Shown piece after piece: positions 34,935 through 47,000 of a stretch of 64,000 nt of DNA (positions within the stretch are counted from its first letter, which is position 1; every line of letters begins with the position of its first letter). The translations under genes and the position numbers were made by a program. The DNA is from Nageia nagi. Taxonomy: Eukaryota; Pinophyta. The stretch spans positions 163,804,001 to 163,868,000 of the forward strand of contig JBITNC010000001.1 in the NCBI GenBank assembly GCA_050084985.1. The letters are read 5' to 3'. Below the pieces are notes generated by a model. That model had not been told where the DNA came from. It saw only the letters and a list, made by a program, of their open reading frames with translations, and did not search any database.

Positions 34935-36359
34935 TTTTTCTCATAGAATGTAAGAGGATTGATAGATCTAGTCCATAAATATCAGGTTCATAGTGAGTTG
35001 GATAATGCCTCTCACTTGTATAGGAACTATGACTTTATTTATCTGCAAGATGTTAAGATCAGTGATTTCATTTTATAGTGTACCTATAATTTTCTTTAGC
35101 CAAGTAGTGCTTTTTATGATACTAATAATTCCCTAGGGAAAGATGGTGCCATCATTGTTGTCAACCCCTCAAATTAAGCAGTTTGGATGTTGGTTGAGAT
35201 AGATGAAAGTTGTTTAGAATTATCAACATTTATGCATCTAATGAACCCCCCTTATGATGTGTTATTTTGTGTTGGTTGGATTTATCTTTGTCTCATAGCA
35301 CTCAAGTTTTCTATGAAGATATTAATATGATGGAAAAAGATATTGATAAAATTAGCCAAGTTCATATGAGATGGTGTTCATTGGGAAGGGAAGCTTGGTT
35401 CTTTATGAAAAGAAAGCTCTTTTAATTTGACCCTAAATCTTATTTTTCCCCAACTACCTTTCCTCATGAATTGTGGTTTACCTAGTATAATTTCCAAAGT
35501 GACACTCCAGAGTCCTTGAAAGGTTGGATAGAACTATGATATTAGAATGTGATTTTTTTCAAATTCCCATATTTAGCCAAATTTACCTCATGTTTCATTG
35601 CTTGGAATACCACTCTTTATATTCATAATCCTATTATTTTTTAATATAATGGTAGAATTATAAAACTTGCTCTTTTCCTTCCCAATTTCATTTGAATTTC
35701 TCCTTCCTTCATAGCCTTATCATACATGTTTATATTTGTAGAATTTAGAATCTTATTCCTAGACCCTTAATCCCTATTTGTTGGATTCATTGGTGGAACT
35801 TTGTAATTCTTCATGCAACCAATTTTTTGTGGACTTCATGAGTTAAGGTTTCAATACAAAGAAATAAATCCAACTCTTATCTCAAATATGAGCTTGCTAA
35901 AGCCAAAATTTATCTTCAATCTTCTCCTTTCAACCCTCTTTCTCAGTATTAAGTTACCTATTTGAGACATGAGCTTAAAATTTTTTAAATTTGTGAAGCT
36001 AAAGGAGCTTAGCTCAAGGTCCATATGCATTGGCTCAAATTGGGGATAGAGTATTTAAATAATTCTTAAAAGGCTTTACCCACTTGCATAGTACTCTCAA
36101 TTTCAAGCTATTAAAATAGAAGAGGGTAGAGTCACCTCTCTTTTGGATATTATCACTATCTTTGTTGGTCACTATTAGATGATTTTTCCTTCTCAATTGC
36201 ATATTGAGGCTCATTAATGAGCTTTGGAGGAATGTTGTTCTATATACCCCTACAAGCTCTCTCCTACTTAAGTTTAATTGTGTGATAAGCCTCTTCCTCT
36301 TGAAAACTTCAAGCCTACTTTGTCTCAAATGGTTAATGAAAACACCCCTAATCTAGATA
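34935..36359 (+). pseudogene. LINE ORF2 endonuclease region
   Basis: The region opens with SWNVRGL-type sequence (NVRGLIDLVHKYQVHSELDN at about 34950-35010). Then come RNYDFIYLQDVKISDF (about 35025-35070), the counterpart of the LQExK metal-binding stretch of apurinic-type LINE endonucleases, and SSAFYDTNNSLGKDGAIIVV (about 35105-35165), the GxGGVxxLV strand. Later pieces include a probable FEDFNM-like counterpart of GDFN (about 35310) and linker sequence to 36359. The usual catalytic Glu in LQE is Asp here. Many stops; inactive. It is interrupted at 36359 by the CACTA-type insertion. Confidence 0.68.
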
Positions 36360-36682
36360 CACTACAACACAAAGGTCATTTAGCATTAGAGTAGGCGTCA
36401 GAGTAGTGAGAAAATGTATCTTAACTTCATTAGTGTTAGTAGGCATCAAACATTTATTTTATGCCATTTTTTCATGTTTTGATGCTATTTTTGATGTTAT
36501 TTATGATGCTATTTCTTATGTAAAATTACATAATAATTGGCATCAAAATAACCTAAAAAAATTAAAAAAAGATGGGATCACACACAGATTGTGCATACAG
36601 ATCATGATCCAATTGTTGATTAAATTATTTAATTGATAGTCTATATATATATAAAAGACTCTTTAAAAGTGGATTTTATTGC

Positions 36683-37075
36683 ATGTACATAATGCTCATT
36701 TTGCTTACCACATATACATATGAACACTACTCTCTATGCTCTTCAACATTTCTTCAACTCTTAAAGACCTGCATCATCAACAATTCCCTTACAAAGGGCA
36801 AGCTCCTTTATTCACTCATTAATCACATCATACTTCAATTTAACCCATCCAGGCATAAGTTTCTGCAAGACAAACTTATCCACATGTATGTTAATTATGG
36901 AAGTTTGGTGAACACCCATGAATTTTTTTATTTATCGATACATATTATCATAGAATATAACAATTTTAGGTTACCAAAGACATGGGTTTCCCTAACAGAC
37001 ATTGCCACTTTTCCAAATGCAACAAATAGCAACAGTAGTACAACCAAATCAATTCACCTTTCCTATTATCCTTAA
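36683..37075 (+). pseudogene. PPR N-terminal fragment inside CACTA element
   Basis: A 130-codon open frame. Residues about 20-80 read FLQLLKTCIINNSLTKGKLL, then FNPSRHKFLQDKLIHMYVNYGSLVNTHEFF. This is the standard opening of a plant PLS-class PPR protein (LLxACxxxxSLxxGKxLHxHIxxxGFxPDxFLxNKLIxMYxKCGSLxDARxxFD). The following repeat is decayed and the remainder unrelated. It has an ATG and a stop but no visible full repeat array, so a functional product is unlikely. It lies between the terminal inverted repeats and was therefore probably captured from a host gene. Confidence 0.72.
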
Positions 37076-37200
37076 AGCATGCACCAAATTAGGATATTTG
37101 CAACAAGGTTTATACATAAATCAATGACTCTTTGAAATTTGATTTCCTTTCACCAAATGCAACAAACAACAATAGTAGTTCAACCAAATCAAATCACCTT
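37010..37200. repeat. About 140-bp direct duplication in CACTA element
   Basis: CCAAATGCAACAAATAGCAACAGTAG at about 37014 recurs as CCAAATGCAACAAACAACAATAGTAG at about 37153, each followed by -CAACCAAATCAA-TCACCT. A further ACATAAATCAA/ACATACATCAA with GA-TCTTT follows each. Confidence 0.7.
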
Positions 37201-37599
37201 ATAGGGTTTATACATACATCAAAGATTCTTTAGAAGTGAATTTCATGTACTGCAACAATTTCAAAAATAATTAAATATAATTATCTTCAAAAATTCTACA
37301 TTTTGACTCTAATAATAATGCAACGCCTAACACCCAATGATGTAATAATTAACTTTAGTGGTAGTAAGTGTCAATATAATTGACACAAAATGTATTTTTT
37401 TTACACCAATTATGGCAAAAAATGATGCTATATGATATGACACTAATATTATATTTTTGATGATGCTAAAAGTGATACTAATCATGACATGTATGTTAGC
37501 ATCATCTTTAATGATAGTATTTTAGAAAAAAAATAAAATAAAATATATTAGGGTCTAACACCTGCCCTAACACTAAACTCAATTCGTGTTGTAGTGATA

Positions 37600-38720
37600 A
37601 TTTTCCTTGCAAGTTTTATTAAGAATTTTGGGATATGCTAGGTCCTAACTTTCTTAAAGTTTATTTAGAAGCCATGAGTTATGGATCTTTAGGCTCTATT
37701 ATCAATAATGGAAATGTTATATTCATTCCCAAATATGAATACCTTTAGGTTATTAGCAATTAGAGTCCTATTACTCTTTTGAATGTGAGTTTTAAGATTA
37801 TGCCAAAACCTTATCCTTAAATCTTAGGCCTTTACTTTATCTAATTGTGTAGCTTGAGAAAACTAGTTTTATCCAAAGAAAATACATTCTTGATAATGTC
37901 ATAGTCATTTGAGAAGGAATGAAATGGGATAGGTCTTTAGAGCAAGATGTGTTTTCTATCAATTTTTTTTTTTTGGAAAATCCTATGACAAAATTGAGTG
38001 GTACTTTATCACCTATATGCTTCAAGCACTTAGTTTTGGTCAATATTTTATTAATTATATGAAAATGTTATTCAAGGCAACTTTAACAATGCTTACCTTG
38101 AATAATTATCAATATGAAGTCATCAAACTTGGTTGATCTATTCACCAAGGTTTCCCTCTTTTTCCTTCCTTATTCATTCTTGTTGATGAATCTTTTGGGA
38201 ATATTCTTACATATAAATTGGTCCAAAATTAAATTCATGACATTTCTCTTCCCTATTCAGATCCTCAAATCATTAATGGGTATTTATTTGATGATTCATT
38301 ATTGATAATTAAAAAAAATAAATATTCTTTTTCCATTATTGTTAAACACTTGGATGTTTTCTATCTTGCTTCTAGTTCTAATGTTTAATGGAGGAAAACC
38401 TCATGTTATAGATAGTCTCAAAAACCTCTCCTTGAGTTGCTGGGATACACTCAATGGAATTGGATTTATCTTGATGAGATTTTTAAATTTTATGGTATCC
38501 CTTTTGCTTTCCAAGGGTAATTAGTTCAAATATGACAATATATTATCCATAAAGTAGATAAAAAGTTGGCTTATTGGTCCTATAAGAAGCCCTATAAGAA
38601 GCTTTCTTTAGCTAGAAAATACTAAATTTGTTATAATATTTTGGAAAATAATTTTAAGTTATACCAAAGAGGTCAAATTGGAGGTATGAGATCTTGAGAG
38701 AATTTTCCAACATCCCTTGC
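37600..38720 (+). pseudogene. LINE ORF2 reverse transcriptase relic
   Basis: The frames read FWDMLGPNFLKVYLEAMSYG, then NNGNVIFIPK (about 37620-37735), the SLPxxxNxxxIxLIPK element. SPITLLNVSFKIMPK follows (about 37765-37805), equivalent to the RPISLxNVxYKIxxK block. Then a shifted EKTSFIQRKYILDN-type segment (about 37855-37900), and later LLVLMFNGGKP-like and KNLSLSCW pieces correspond to the thumb region. The FADD-type catalytic box is decayed (about 38290). Homology ends around 38640-38720. Clearly non-functional. Confidence 0.75.
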
Positions 38721-38811
38721 AACTTCTAAAATAGTAGAAAATAAAATGGCTTTAGGGTGATTTTAAACTGACCCTAAATCCCTTTAGTGATGATTATACA
38801 CCTACCATTAA

Positions 38812-39030
38812 TGAGATCATTGTTGAAATTTAGATACGATGAGTGTTTATAATCGCCCTTGTAGGTGGTTTAAAACCACCCTCATAGATGTAAAACTACT
38901 TGTAAAACCACCTAAATAGGACTTTAAGGGTAGTTTTAAAATGTCTCTAAAAATCCTAAGAGGGTGATTTTAAACTGTCTTTAAAAATCCTAAGATGAAA
39001 GTTTAAAACCACTCTCAAAGACCCTATTAT
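38812..39030. repeat. About 220-bp repeat, copy 1
   Basis: Shares TGTTTATAATC, TAGGTGGTTTAAAACCA, AAATAGGACTTTA and AAATCCTAAG words, in order, with 39770-40000. It contains the near-palindrome GGTGGTTTAAAACCACC and related GGTGATTTTAAAC elements. Function unknown; possibly a terminal repeat of a small element. Confidence 0.65.
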
Positions 39031-39769
39031 ATATATTATGAAACATATTCATAGCATTTGTAATTGTTACATAGGTTATATATGGAATGATTTTGAACCT
39101 ACAAATCTGTAAACAAACTAAAGAAGAGATCATTATTATCCATACACATATTACATAAGATATTATTAGAAAACCATAAATTATGGGAGACTGCTTAAAC
39201 CATAAAATAATAAATTGTAAATACTAATATTTAGAGGATACCTCCATGTGGAGTGTGATGTAATAGGATTTAGGGATCAAGCCAAGTTAATACAAAAGTT
39301 ATCATATCTCCATGATAACATCATGCAAAATTCAAATAATATTATGATCCCTTTCATATTAAGGTGTGAGAAATATGTCATTATGCTCCTTTATGAAGCA
39401 AGTTACTAAAGATATATAAGTAATACTAGTCCATAATACCCTAATGCAAAGATGGTATAAGAAGATTCATACTAGGATAATACTCCTATAGAAACTTATT
39501 TTTTATTTATATAAATACATAATTTAGTCATCTAAAATTATTTATTATTTTGAGGAAATATCAATAAATTAAATTCAAATTTCAAGAGATAATATTATCT
39601 TGTTCAAAATATATTATCATTGATAATAAATGAAAGGCAAGTTCAAATTCATTTTAAATAATTGATCATTTTGATGCTTAAGCTATCAAACTATTTAGTG
39701 AGCCTACAAGATCATGAATTTAAGGTGAAATCATTGAGAATCCATTGATAAATCTTTATGCCAAATTGA

Positions 39770-40000
39770 ATCAATGAGGTTGTCACTAAAATTTGGATCC
39801 CTATGGTGATTGTTTATAATCACCTTCATAGGTGGTTTAAAACCATCCTTATATATGTAAAAATTCTTGTAAAAAAACCTAAATAGGACTTTATGGGAAA
39901 TTATGGCCTCTAAAAAATCTAATAGGGAAATTATAAATCACCCTTAAAAACCCTAAGATGGTAGTATAAAATCGATATAAAAAAACCGTATTAGACCCAT
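39770..40000. repeat. About 220-bp repeat, copy 2
   Basis: Direct-orientation partner of 38812-39030, about 960 bp away and more diverged. The 740 bp between them is AT-rich with nothing recognised. Confidence 0.65.
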
Positions 40001-41299
40001 ACATTAATTTATTATGATTTTAGATACATCAATATTATTTTCTTGAATAATACCCTTATTGCTTGCTTCAAATCCATTTGATACTAAGTAGATAATTTAG
40101 AAACACTCTTAACATTAAATATATTTTGAAACATTAAATGTAACAAAGAGAAAATATTAGAAACCCACAACAAATGAATCTTGTTTTAGTTTGTAAAGTA
40201 TATTTTGAATTCAAGTAATTTATGATACAAATATGGAAAAGGGACAATAATGAAGCAATACAAACTCATTTCATAAATAATTTTATTATAATCATAAATA
40301 AATTCCCATATCTTATTGTACATCCCAAAGAATAAGCCCATTTGATCAATAATCCATCCATCCATCTATTTCCTTCAAGTATTTCTTCTCTCATCTTTAG
40401 GATCCTTGCACCTCTTGTTTGAGGTTTATACTCTATAATCATATATGATTCATAAAAAATAGTTCAATAGTGACTTCATAGTGTTTAAAAATAAGGCTTT
40501 CTTAAATACACCATAAATAGTTATGTTCACTTGATAATATGATGTTAATAATTATCAACAATATTATTTATTTGTACAAATATTTAATAACAATAATTTT
40601 TGAAAAAATGAAATGAAACATAGTTTCCTTTCTACCTAAAAGCATGCACCATGTCATTATGCAAGACTCTTTATGTATTGCATTAATTTTCATCACCAAT
40701 AATTTCCATAAAAATATTATCCATGCTTGAAATGACAAAATTAGTTCATCTCCCTCACAACAATGTCCCTTAGAGCAATCTTAGAGATTAACCTTGTTGC
40801 AATATGACAATGATCACATACTCAAAGGATTAATAATTCTAATAATATTTCCAAGGGATTCCTTAGCAAATCAAACAAAATTTCTAGCTTCTCACTATGT
40901 TGGCAAAGAAATAATTCTTTATCATCAACCTCCACATCATGCAACGCATTCATATTATGTATGTAGCAGACAAACCGAATTGACATAGATTATATAATAA
41001 AATATATAATAAAGCAATATAAAATACATGAAGTTCAATAAAATATAAAAATACCAAAATTTATTAATCATAAACAAATCTTAAATGTAAAATCCAACAT
41101 AGTCCTTCTAACTCTTGGATTCAAGCAATCATATACATGTAATAGTGAGGGAGATGTCAAGGATGGTAGGCGAAGAGAATACAATCAACCAACATTAAAA
41201 AAAGGGTCTAAGATTGTAAGGTTAACATATTTTTAATAAAATTCTATATCAAAATATTTACTAATTTAATATTAATAATTATTTTAGAAATATACAAAA
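40001..41299. other. Anonymous AT-rich DNA
   Basis: No gene or element signal recognised on either strand. Confidence 0.5.
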
Positions 41300-41940
41300 G
41301 GATTATGTACTCTTTGACAAAATGCAACAAAGAGATACAATCTCATAAACTATAATGATCACATGATATGCTCATAATAGGTATAGTTTGGATGGCTTCA
41401 AGTATTTTTAATAAATGCAATTGATTGGTTTTAGACCAAATTTAATAACCTTCAAAGAAAATACATAATTAATAGGTAATCTATATGAAATTAAAGAGAG
41501 ATAATCATAATAACCATTTACATTGTTTCTCCTTTTGTGATGCATCCTATTGATTAGGGTTGATAGACCAATTTGATTTAAAAAAATAAAGATATTTATT
41601 CTCAAGAAAACAAATTATACATTTAAAGGGGACCATATTTGTTTCATGCATATCTTGTGATTATTATAGTCCATGAGAATGTATCTTGATGAGGTATTTT
41701 GTCAAAAAATTCATAAGCCCTTTTATTATATCCATTTGTGCATATCATGTGATCATTATAGTCCATAAAACTATTTACATCATGAATCTTGTCAAATAAT
41801 TCTTGGGCCTTGTGTATTCTTCCACATTTTACATGCATGTCTTTCAAGACATTCATAACCATAACATTTGAATTATAGATACAAGTAGAATGATACTCTG
41901 TTGATAAAATGCAATATAACTGCACTGATCATAGGATATG
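41300..41940 (-). pseudogene. PPR protein relic
   Basis: The open minus-strand part (41925-41644) reads VMNVLKDMHVKCGRIHKAQELFDKIHDVN, here split for length as VMNVLKDMHVKCGRIHKA and then ELFDKIHDVNSF. Later AYEFFDKIPHQDTFSWTIII is followed by TRYA. These are two PLS-type PPR motifs, very close to NALIDMYxKCGRIxxAxxLFDKM and FDKMPxxDxFSWTxMIxxYA. Further decayed similarity continues to 41300. The sequence also resembles the repeats at 1-785 (shared AATTCTTGGGCCTTGTGTAT). No long array survives. Confidence 0.78.
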
Positions 41941-42811
41941 AACAAACAATATATGGTTTGGACACCCTTAAGAATTTTTTACTGAATATGCATGAATTTT
42001 AAGCAAGGAACATAAATATTAAATTATATTTTCAAAGGTAATTTTATCTATCATAGAAGGTTTAAAAAAATTATATTTTTTTATATGAAAAATTAAATTT
42101 AAAAATACTTGTCAATCAATAAGGATAAATTAATTTTAAAAATTTAAATTGAAAGTTGCATGTTGCATATCTATATCAATATTTTTTTTAGTATTTTACT
42201 TTAACATGTAGGAACATCATTATTGCATGATTATAGTATCGTGACATGGTAAGAAAAGGTATATATAGTCAAACACCTAGTTTAATTTCTTTCAAATCAA
42301 TTGTAACATGGAGACACTATGTCCTTGTAGGAAAAAGCTTAAAGAGTCAAACATCAACATAATTTATTTCAAACCAATATAAATCCAACTAGACTTTAGA
42401 ATGAATTCCAAAATGTTTTATAAATCACATAACACATCCCTTTTCATATAGGTTAAAAAAATCATTTGAATATGCAAACAAAGAAAGAGAGGTATATTTT
42501 AAAGAGCTTGATCAATTGATTCAACCTAACCCTTGAATGCCAAGCTTCATGTATAATGATTTTGGTTTTTAAAGAAGTAGTTTCTTTCAATATTAAGTTT
42601 TAATTAAGGATTTCAAAATTTATTTCAACATAAGTATTTGGTTTATTTGAATCAATTTCAAGTATTTCTTAATCAATCCATCATCAAAGTTGGCTTAATT
42701 AATTATTTTGTAGTTACACATAGATCTTTCTCTTATCATATTATATAATATATTTCTCATTAATGTATTTTATTATTATTTTCTTCATTATTTGGATTTG
42801 TTATGCTAACA
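41941..42811 (+). other. Probable remnant of a Copia 5' LTR
   Basis: AT-rich DNA ending GTTATGCTAACA immediately before a primer-site-like sequence and Copia gag homology. The left LTR limit and a partner LTR were not found, so LTR identity is inferred from position. Confidence 0.4.
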
Positions 42812-42813
42812 AT

Positions 42814-42824
42814 CGGTATCAAAG
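42814..42824 (+). promoter_or_regulatory. Decayed tRNA-iMet primer site
   Basis: CGGTATCAAAG resembles TGGTATCAGAG with two changes and lies at the junction between the LTR-like DNA and gag. Confidence 0.5.
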
Positions 42825-42889
42825 TGATATGAGGGAAGTATGTTTCATAGTTCTAGAACAAAAGCTTCTTTCTTTTTTGTGTTGATTTT

Positions 42890-43760
42890 TGTTGGGCATG
42901 GTAGAACCTCATATTTGTAATATGAGATATAAGTGGGAGCTTAATGATAAAGATATACAAGAAGAATGAAAGGGAGATCCAAAAGAAAGAAGTTTAATGG
43001 AAAAACTTCAACCTTTAGAGGTTGAAGATAAAGGGAGTACCCACCATAGTAACACAATTTGAATGGGATAAATAGAATGGAAAAGCCATTGCTTTAATTG
43101 GTTTGAACTTGATTGATTTTGTTTTAATGAATATTCAAGGTACTATTAATAATAAAGAGTTATGGGATAATTTGATAAATCCATATGAATTCAAATATTA
43201 AATAAACATAGTATTTATGAGTAAGAAGTTGTACCATTTGAAGATAAAGAATGGAGAAAGTGTGTTAGATTTTCAATACACTAATGAACCAAATAAATTA
43301 TATTGTTGATGAATCTAAAGATATTGAGAAATACATATTTTTATCATGCACTTTTCTATACTCTTAGGATAATCTCATTATTACAATTAGTAGGAGTTCT
43401 AAGCAAGAAGATCTCAAGAAAGATGATATTATTTCCTAGTTGTTGCAAGAGGAAATATGAAGAAAGAATGTAGATCATTTTTAGTAGTCAAAAGATTTTA
43501 TCACTAGAGGACATGCTAGAAACAAAGAGGGTGATAAATCCTTTAGTGTATGAAGATCTAAATCAAGAAGATCTACAAGTAAATGAAGGAAGTTTGCCTA
43601 ATGCATTAGATATGCAAGAAGAAAGGTCACAAGAAAAGTGAATGCAAAGTAGATTTATCCAAGAAGAATAAATTTGATTCAAACAATATATCTTATTTTT
43701 ATGGTACAATCTTATGTATGGTTGATAGATTCTATACTTCCCACTTCTTAGTTCCCTTCT
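42890..43760 (+). pseudogene. Copia gag relic (UBN2 type)
   Basis: The frames show KAIALIGLNLIDFVLMNIQG, NKELWDNL (about 43085-43175), KKLYHLKIKNGESVLDF (about 43225-43275) and a later QEEXRRKN block (about 43445). Then come an RSKSRRSTSK basic stretch (about 43553) and a knuckle remnant CKKKGHKKSEC (about 43613-43650). This matches the Copia gag order, in which WDxLxxxY is followed by KL-x-LKMxEGxSVxDF and a zinc knuckle. Only gag survives; homology stops near 43760 before any protease motif. Unrelated in detail to the young Copia family at 25-34 kb. Confidence 0.7.
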
Positions 43761-43789
43761 TTTTTTAGTTGTAAATACTTGCACAAAGT

Positions 43790-45790
43790 TCAGTCTTGAG
43801 TTTGTGTTATATATACTTTATTTTTATCTCAAGGATCTTATATTATATGGTCCTTAGTCATGGCTTGGTCTTTTCTAAGGCATTTCCAAGTTGTGTTCAT
43901 ATTATTGGGTCTTAGTTAGAAAAAGACACTTAAAATCGCCATTTTTATTATAAGGCAGGTGTGATTTTTACAAAGTCATAAGAATCATAGTCGAGTTATG
44001 TTTATAAGTCATATGCTGAGATGAATCCATTTTATAAAAATCAACTAAGTCATTTTTGGGAATTATTATATATAGTCTATTTGTTCATCTAAGTCATGTT
44101 TGAGCCCTTTCCCAATTCTAGTTAATTATGTTTTGATCTTGTATAGTTTGGAGATTATTTTTGGGCCGTATTCTACATAATTGTTAGTTTAGGTTAAGTC
44201 ATGTGATAAATATTGTACTAAGAGTGTAGGGAAGTAGGTCTTGTGAGAATCCAATGGTGATGTCATACCTTTTAAAGAAAATCAATGGGATCCAGATGGC
44301 CTAGTCATCAAGTGGTCCTGATAGTTCCTCAACGTGAGAGAGGTTCACAACTTTCATTCAATAGACCTCACCAATTTTGAGCAATGATGTCACACTTTTC
44401 AAGAGAAATCAGTGGATGATAAATTTCATAGGTATTTCATAATTCAATAATCCCTAACAAGGCATAACAAAATCCACCAAGGAAAAATAGAGAGTGCAAG
44501 AGGAGGTGAACACCTAGGTCCACTTAATCAAGAGTGTATGAGCCCTAGGGCTCTATCAATGTGTCAACTACAAATCATTTTCGTATGGAAGTAGTAGTTC
44601 ATTCTTAGGTTTTAATGGTTAGATCTTCCTTCACCCTTATAGTATTCAACAATGGGACTATAGATGAAATATTTAATGGTTGTAGAGAGTTAGGTGATCA
44701 CTGAATGCTAAGAAAGCTTTATTGTACTTATAGAGATGGCAAACCACATCTCATAAATTCAGAAATAGTTCGAACAGACCATGGTCAAAGATAAAAGTGA
44801 TGGATTGCAACTGGATAAATACAAATATTAAAAGTTTGCAAATTCTAAGAATTGGCATTGCATCAAGATCATGCTCCATAATCAGTTATAGTTGTAGATC
44901 CTCTTGTACATATTGTAAATATTTGAGTTTATTTTATTCTTAGTCAAAGTAGTTAAAGCTATTAATGGTGGAAAACCACCCATTGCAAATAGAACATTAT
45001 AAATAGTGAACTATTAGAATTCTAGAACATTGGACATTTTAGCAAAGTTGCCAAGTGTAAGAACTATTTTCATATATGGTAATGCAATACTATAGTATAT
45101 TGCCTTTGCATTCTATGGTTGTTATCTTGTTTTGTAATTGTTATGTATGAAGCTTTGTATGAAGTTATGGATATGAATTGCAATTACAAGACCCTAAGAG
45201 TGAGTTAGTTGATCTATCCTTAGTCTTAGCTATGGATTACTACCTATGTAGTGATGTCCAGGCTGACTAGTTTAGTTTATTTTTATGTTCTTTGCATTTT
45301 CTTATTCAATAGTTTACATTTTAATCTCTTTCTTATTACTTTTAACCTTTTTCATAGATAAGAACTGACCTATAACCTCAAGATTGAGAAGAAAAATCCA
45401 TGAGAACATTGTCCCACCACTTTTTACTCATTCAAGAACCCTATTGTTATCGGGTAATAGATAACTCGCCAGACCAAACCCTTAGGTTACATCATTCTGA
45501 TCAATAGTAGTACATTTATTTTTGGTATGCTTGATGGGACATGAGTAAAACCTAGATCATTTGGGTGTGAATAGGCCAAATAGCTATGTTTGGTAGGCTA
45601 TCACCATTGTACTACAAATATTATAACTTTTTTAGACTTTATTAGTGACTTTGTTGTCATACTAGTCATTTTTGTTTTTAAATTCTCGCACCTCTAGTTC
45701 ACAGATTCACTAGAAGTAGTACCAAAAATTCTTCCCAACCACCTAAATTTCTAGAGTTGTCACTTTTTCAAAAGAAGACTAGGAAAAATG
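43790..45790 (+). other. Non-coding stretch, possible Gypsy LTR/leader
   Basis: Two kilobases of non-coding sequence immediately upstream of Gypsy gag. Two segments near 44257-44290 and 44385-44415 share TGATGTCA-AC-TTT-A-AGAAAATCA-TGG wording. I cannot define LTR ends because no downstream partner exists in the window. Confidence 0.35.
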
Positions 45791-45879
45791 TTTACCAAAC
45801 TTTCTCTCTCCACAAATCACTTTGAGATCCATTTCATTAATATTTGTTTTTGATTAATAGTTCCTACCAATTCCTCAGC

Positions 45880-47000
45880 TATTCCCTAAGTAGCCTTTAA
45901 AGTTTTGCCTAAGTATGATGGATTAGGAAAAATTCATATGAACATTACCATTATGTATCTCTTTTAGCCTCTAGTTTTGATATCACTAATGAACTTATCA
46001 TGACTAGATTGTTATCACATTCTTTTGAAGGAAAAGTAGTAGAGTGGTTCAAAACCTTGACTCCTCAATCAATAAACACATGGGGAAAGTTATGTCAAGC
46101 TCTGATTAAAATATTTGCTAAATATGGTGATGAGAGTACCTTTTTAAGCCTTATAGCCTATATAAAAAGACATCCTCATGAGTCTATAGATGATTTTAAT
46201 ATAAGATTTGAGAAAACTTGGAAATCCATTCCAACAAGGATAAGACCAACTAATGATGAAGCCCTATATATTATAGGAAATCCTTCCATCTAGATCTAAA
46301 TGTGTTGATTGTTATGTCTAGGTATACTTTCCCACAAGTTTATCAAATATAAAAACTATTGAACACACATTGGTCTCTTAAGAAAATATGCAACCAAGAT
46401 CTATCATGCCTTTATTTCCTAATCTACCTCTAAAGCAACCTCCATTATAGATTCCTCATCCATAAGTGTTGGCCTTACCACCTCCTCCTCCCAAACCTAT
46501 AATTCAAAACCAAGTATTAGATCTTCTAGCTCTTCTATCAACAAGTACAAGTATTGGTTCTAAATCACAAGAGGATGAGAGAATAACGTAGCTCGAGATA
46601 ACTATTAGGAACTTGACAAACAAGCTCAATTTGCAAGAAAGGTAGAATTAGTACCAAAATTTTAGAAGGTATGATAATCAATATCAGCCAAGATTCTAGC
46701 TTGGGAATAATCAACCAGAGTAACCCTTTGCTCCCAAAGCTATTAAAAATGAAATCATGGCTAACTCTATAAAAAGTGATGCTCTAGGTATCATGAAATG
46801 GTGTCCTTATTATGCTCCACATTTTCCATACTCTTGTGCAGTCTATCAACACCAATACTTGGATTTACATTTTGACCAAATGGTAAAACTTACATCATAC
46901 TCTATTGTAGATGTCACTATGGTGAATTTTTGGATTCCAAGTTATGTTGGAGAGCAAGCAAATTGTGTACAAACTAGAGCCTCTACTTTAATAACATTAT
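45880..47000 (+). pseudogene. Gypsy gag relic
   Basis: The open segment 46000-46293 reads MTRLLSHSFEGKVVEWFKTL, then INTWGKLCQALIKIFAKYGD, then HESIDDFNIRFEKTWKSIP. This is the Retrotrans_gag core (LxGxAxxWFxxLPxxSIxSWxxLxxxFxxxF...ESLxDFxxRF). Farther on, MKWCPYYAPHFPYSCAVYQH (about 46797) looks like a zinc-binding region (C-x2-C changed to C-x-Y). Several stops between the parts. Confidence 0.75.

Larger units (their letters stand above)
36360..37596. mobile_element. Non-autonomous CACTA element carrying a PPR fragment
   Basis: The ends are inverted: CACTACAACACAAAGG at 36360 and the complement of CACTACAACACGAATT ending at 37596. Imperfect pairing extends about 43 bp (shared GCATTAG-GTAGGCGTCAGA / GTGTTAGGGCAGGTGTTAGA). 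A 3-bp duplication ATA flanks it (36357-36359, 37597-37599), as expected for CACTA transposons. Subterminal GATGCTA/TAGCATC words recur at both ends. No transposase is encoded, so it would depend on an En/Spm-type transposase in trans. It interrupts the LINE ORF2. Confidence 0.9.
19591..38720 (+). mobile_element. L1-type LINE split by three later insertions
   Basis: ORF1 homology runs from about 19640 to 20381, resumes at 34336, and is followed by an endonuclease (from about 34935) and a reverse transcriptase (37600-38720). The breaks coincide exactly with target duplications of a Copia element (AAAGG at 20377-20381 and 34331-34335) and a CACTA-type element (ATA at 36357-36359 and 37597-37599). 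Removing the insertions leaves about 4 kb. The outer ends, poly(A) tail and LINE target duplication are not evident, so the limits given are those of recognisable homology. Confidence 0.75.

Noticed and set aside
40794-40988. Plus-strand 64-codon frame
   Set aside because: No recognisable motif, no neighbours of the same kind, and length within chance expectation for AT-rich DNA.
43790-45790. 5' LTR of the Gypsy relic with definite ends
   Set aside because: Position is suggestive, but there is no second copy to define the borders and no convincing primer site before gag.
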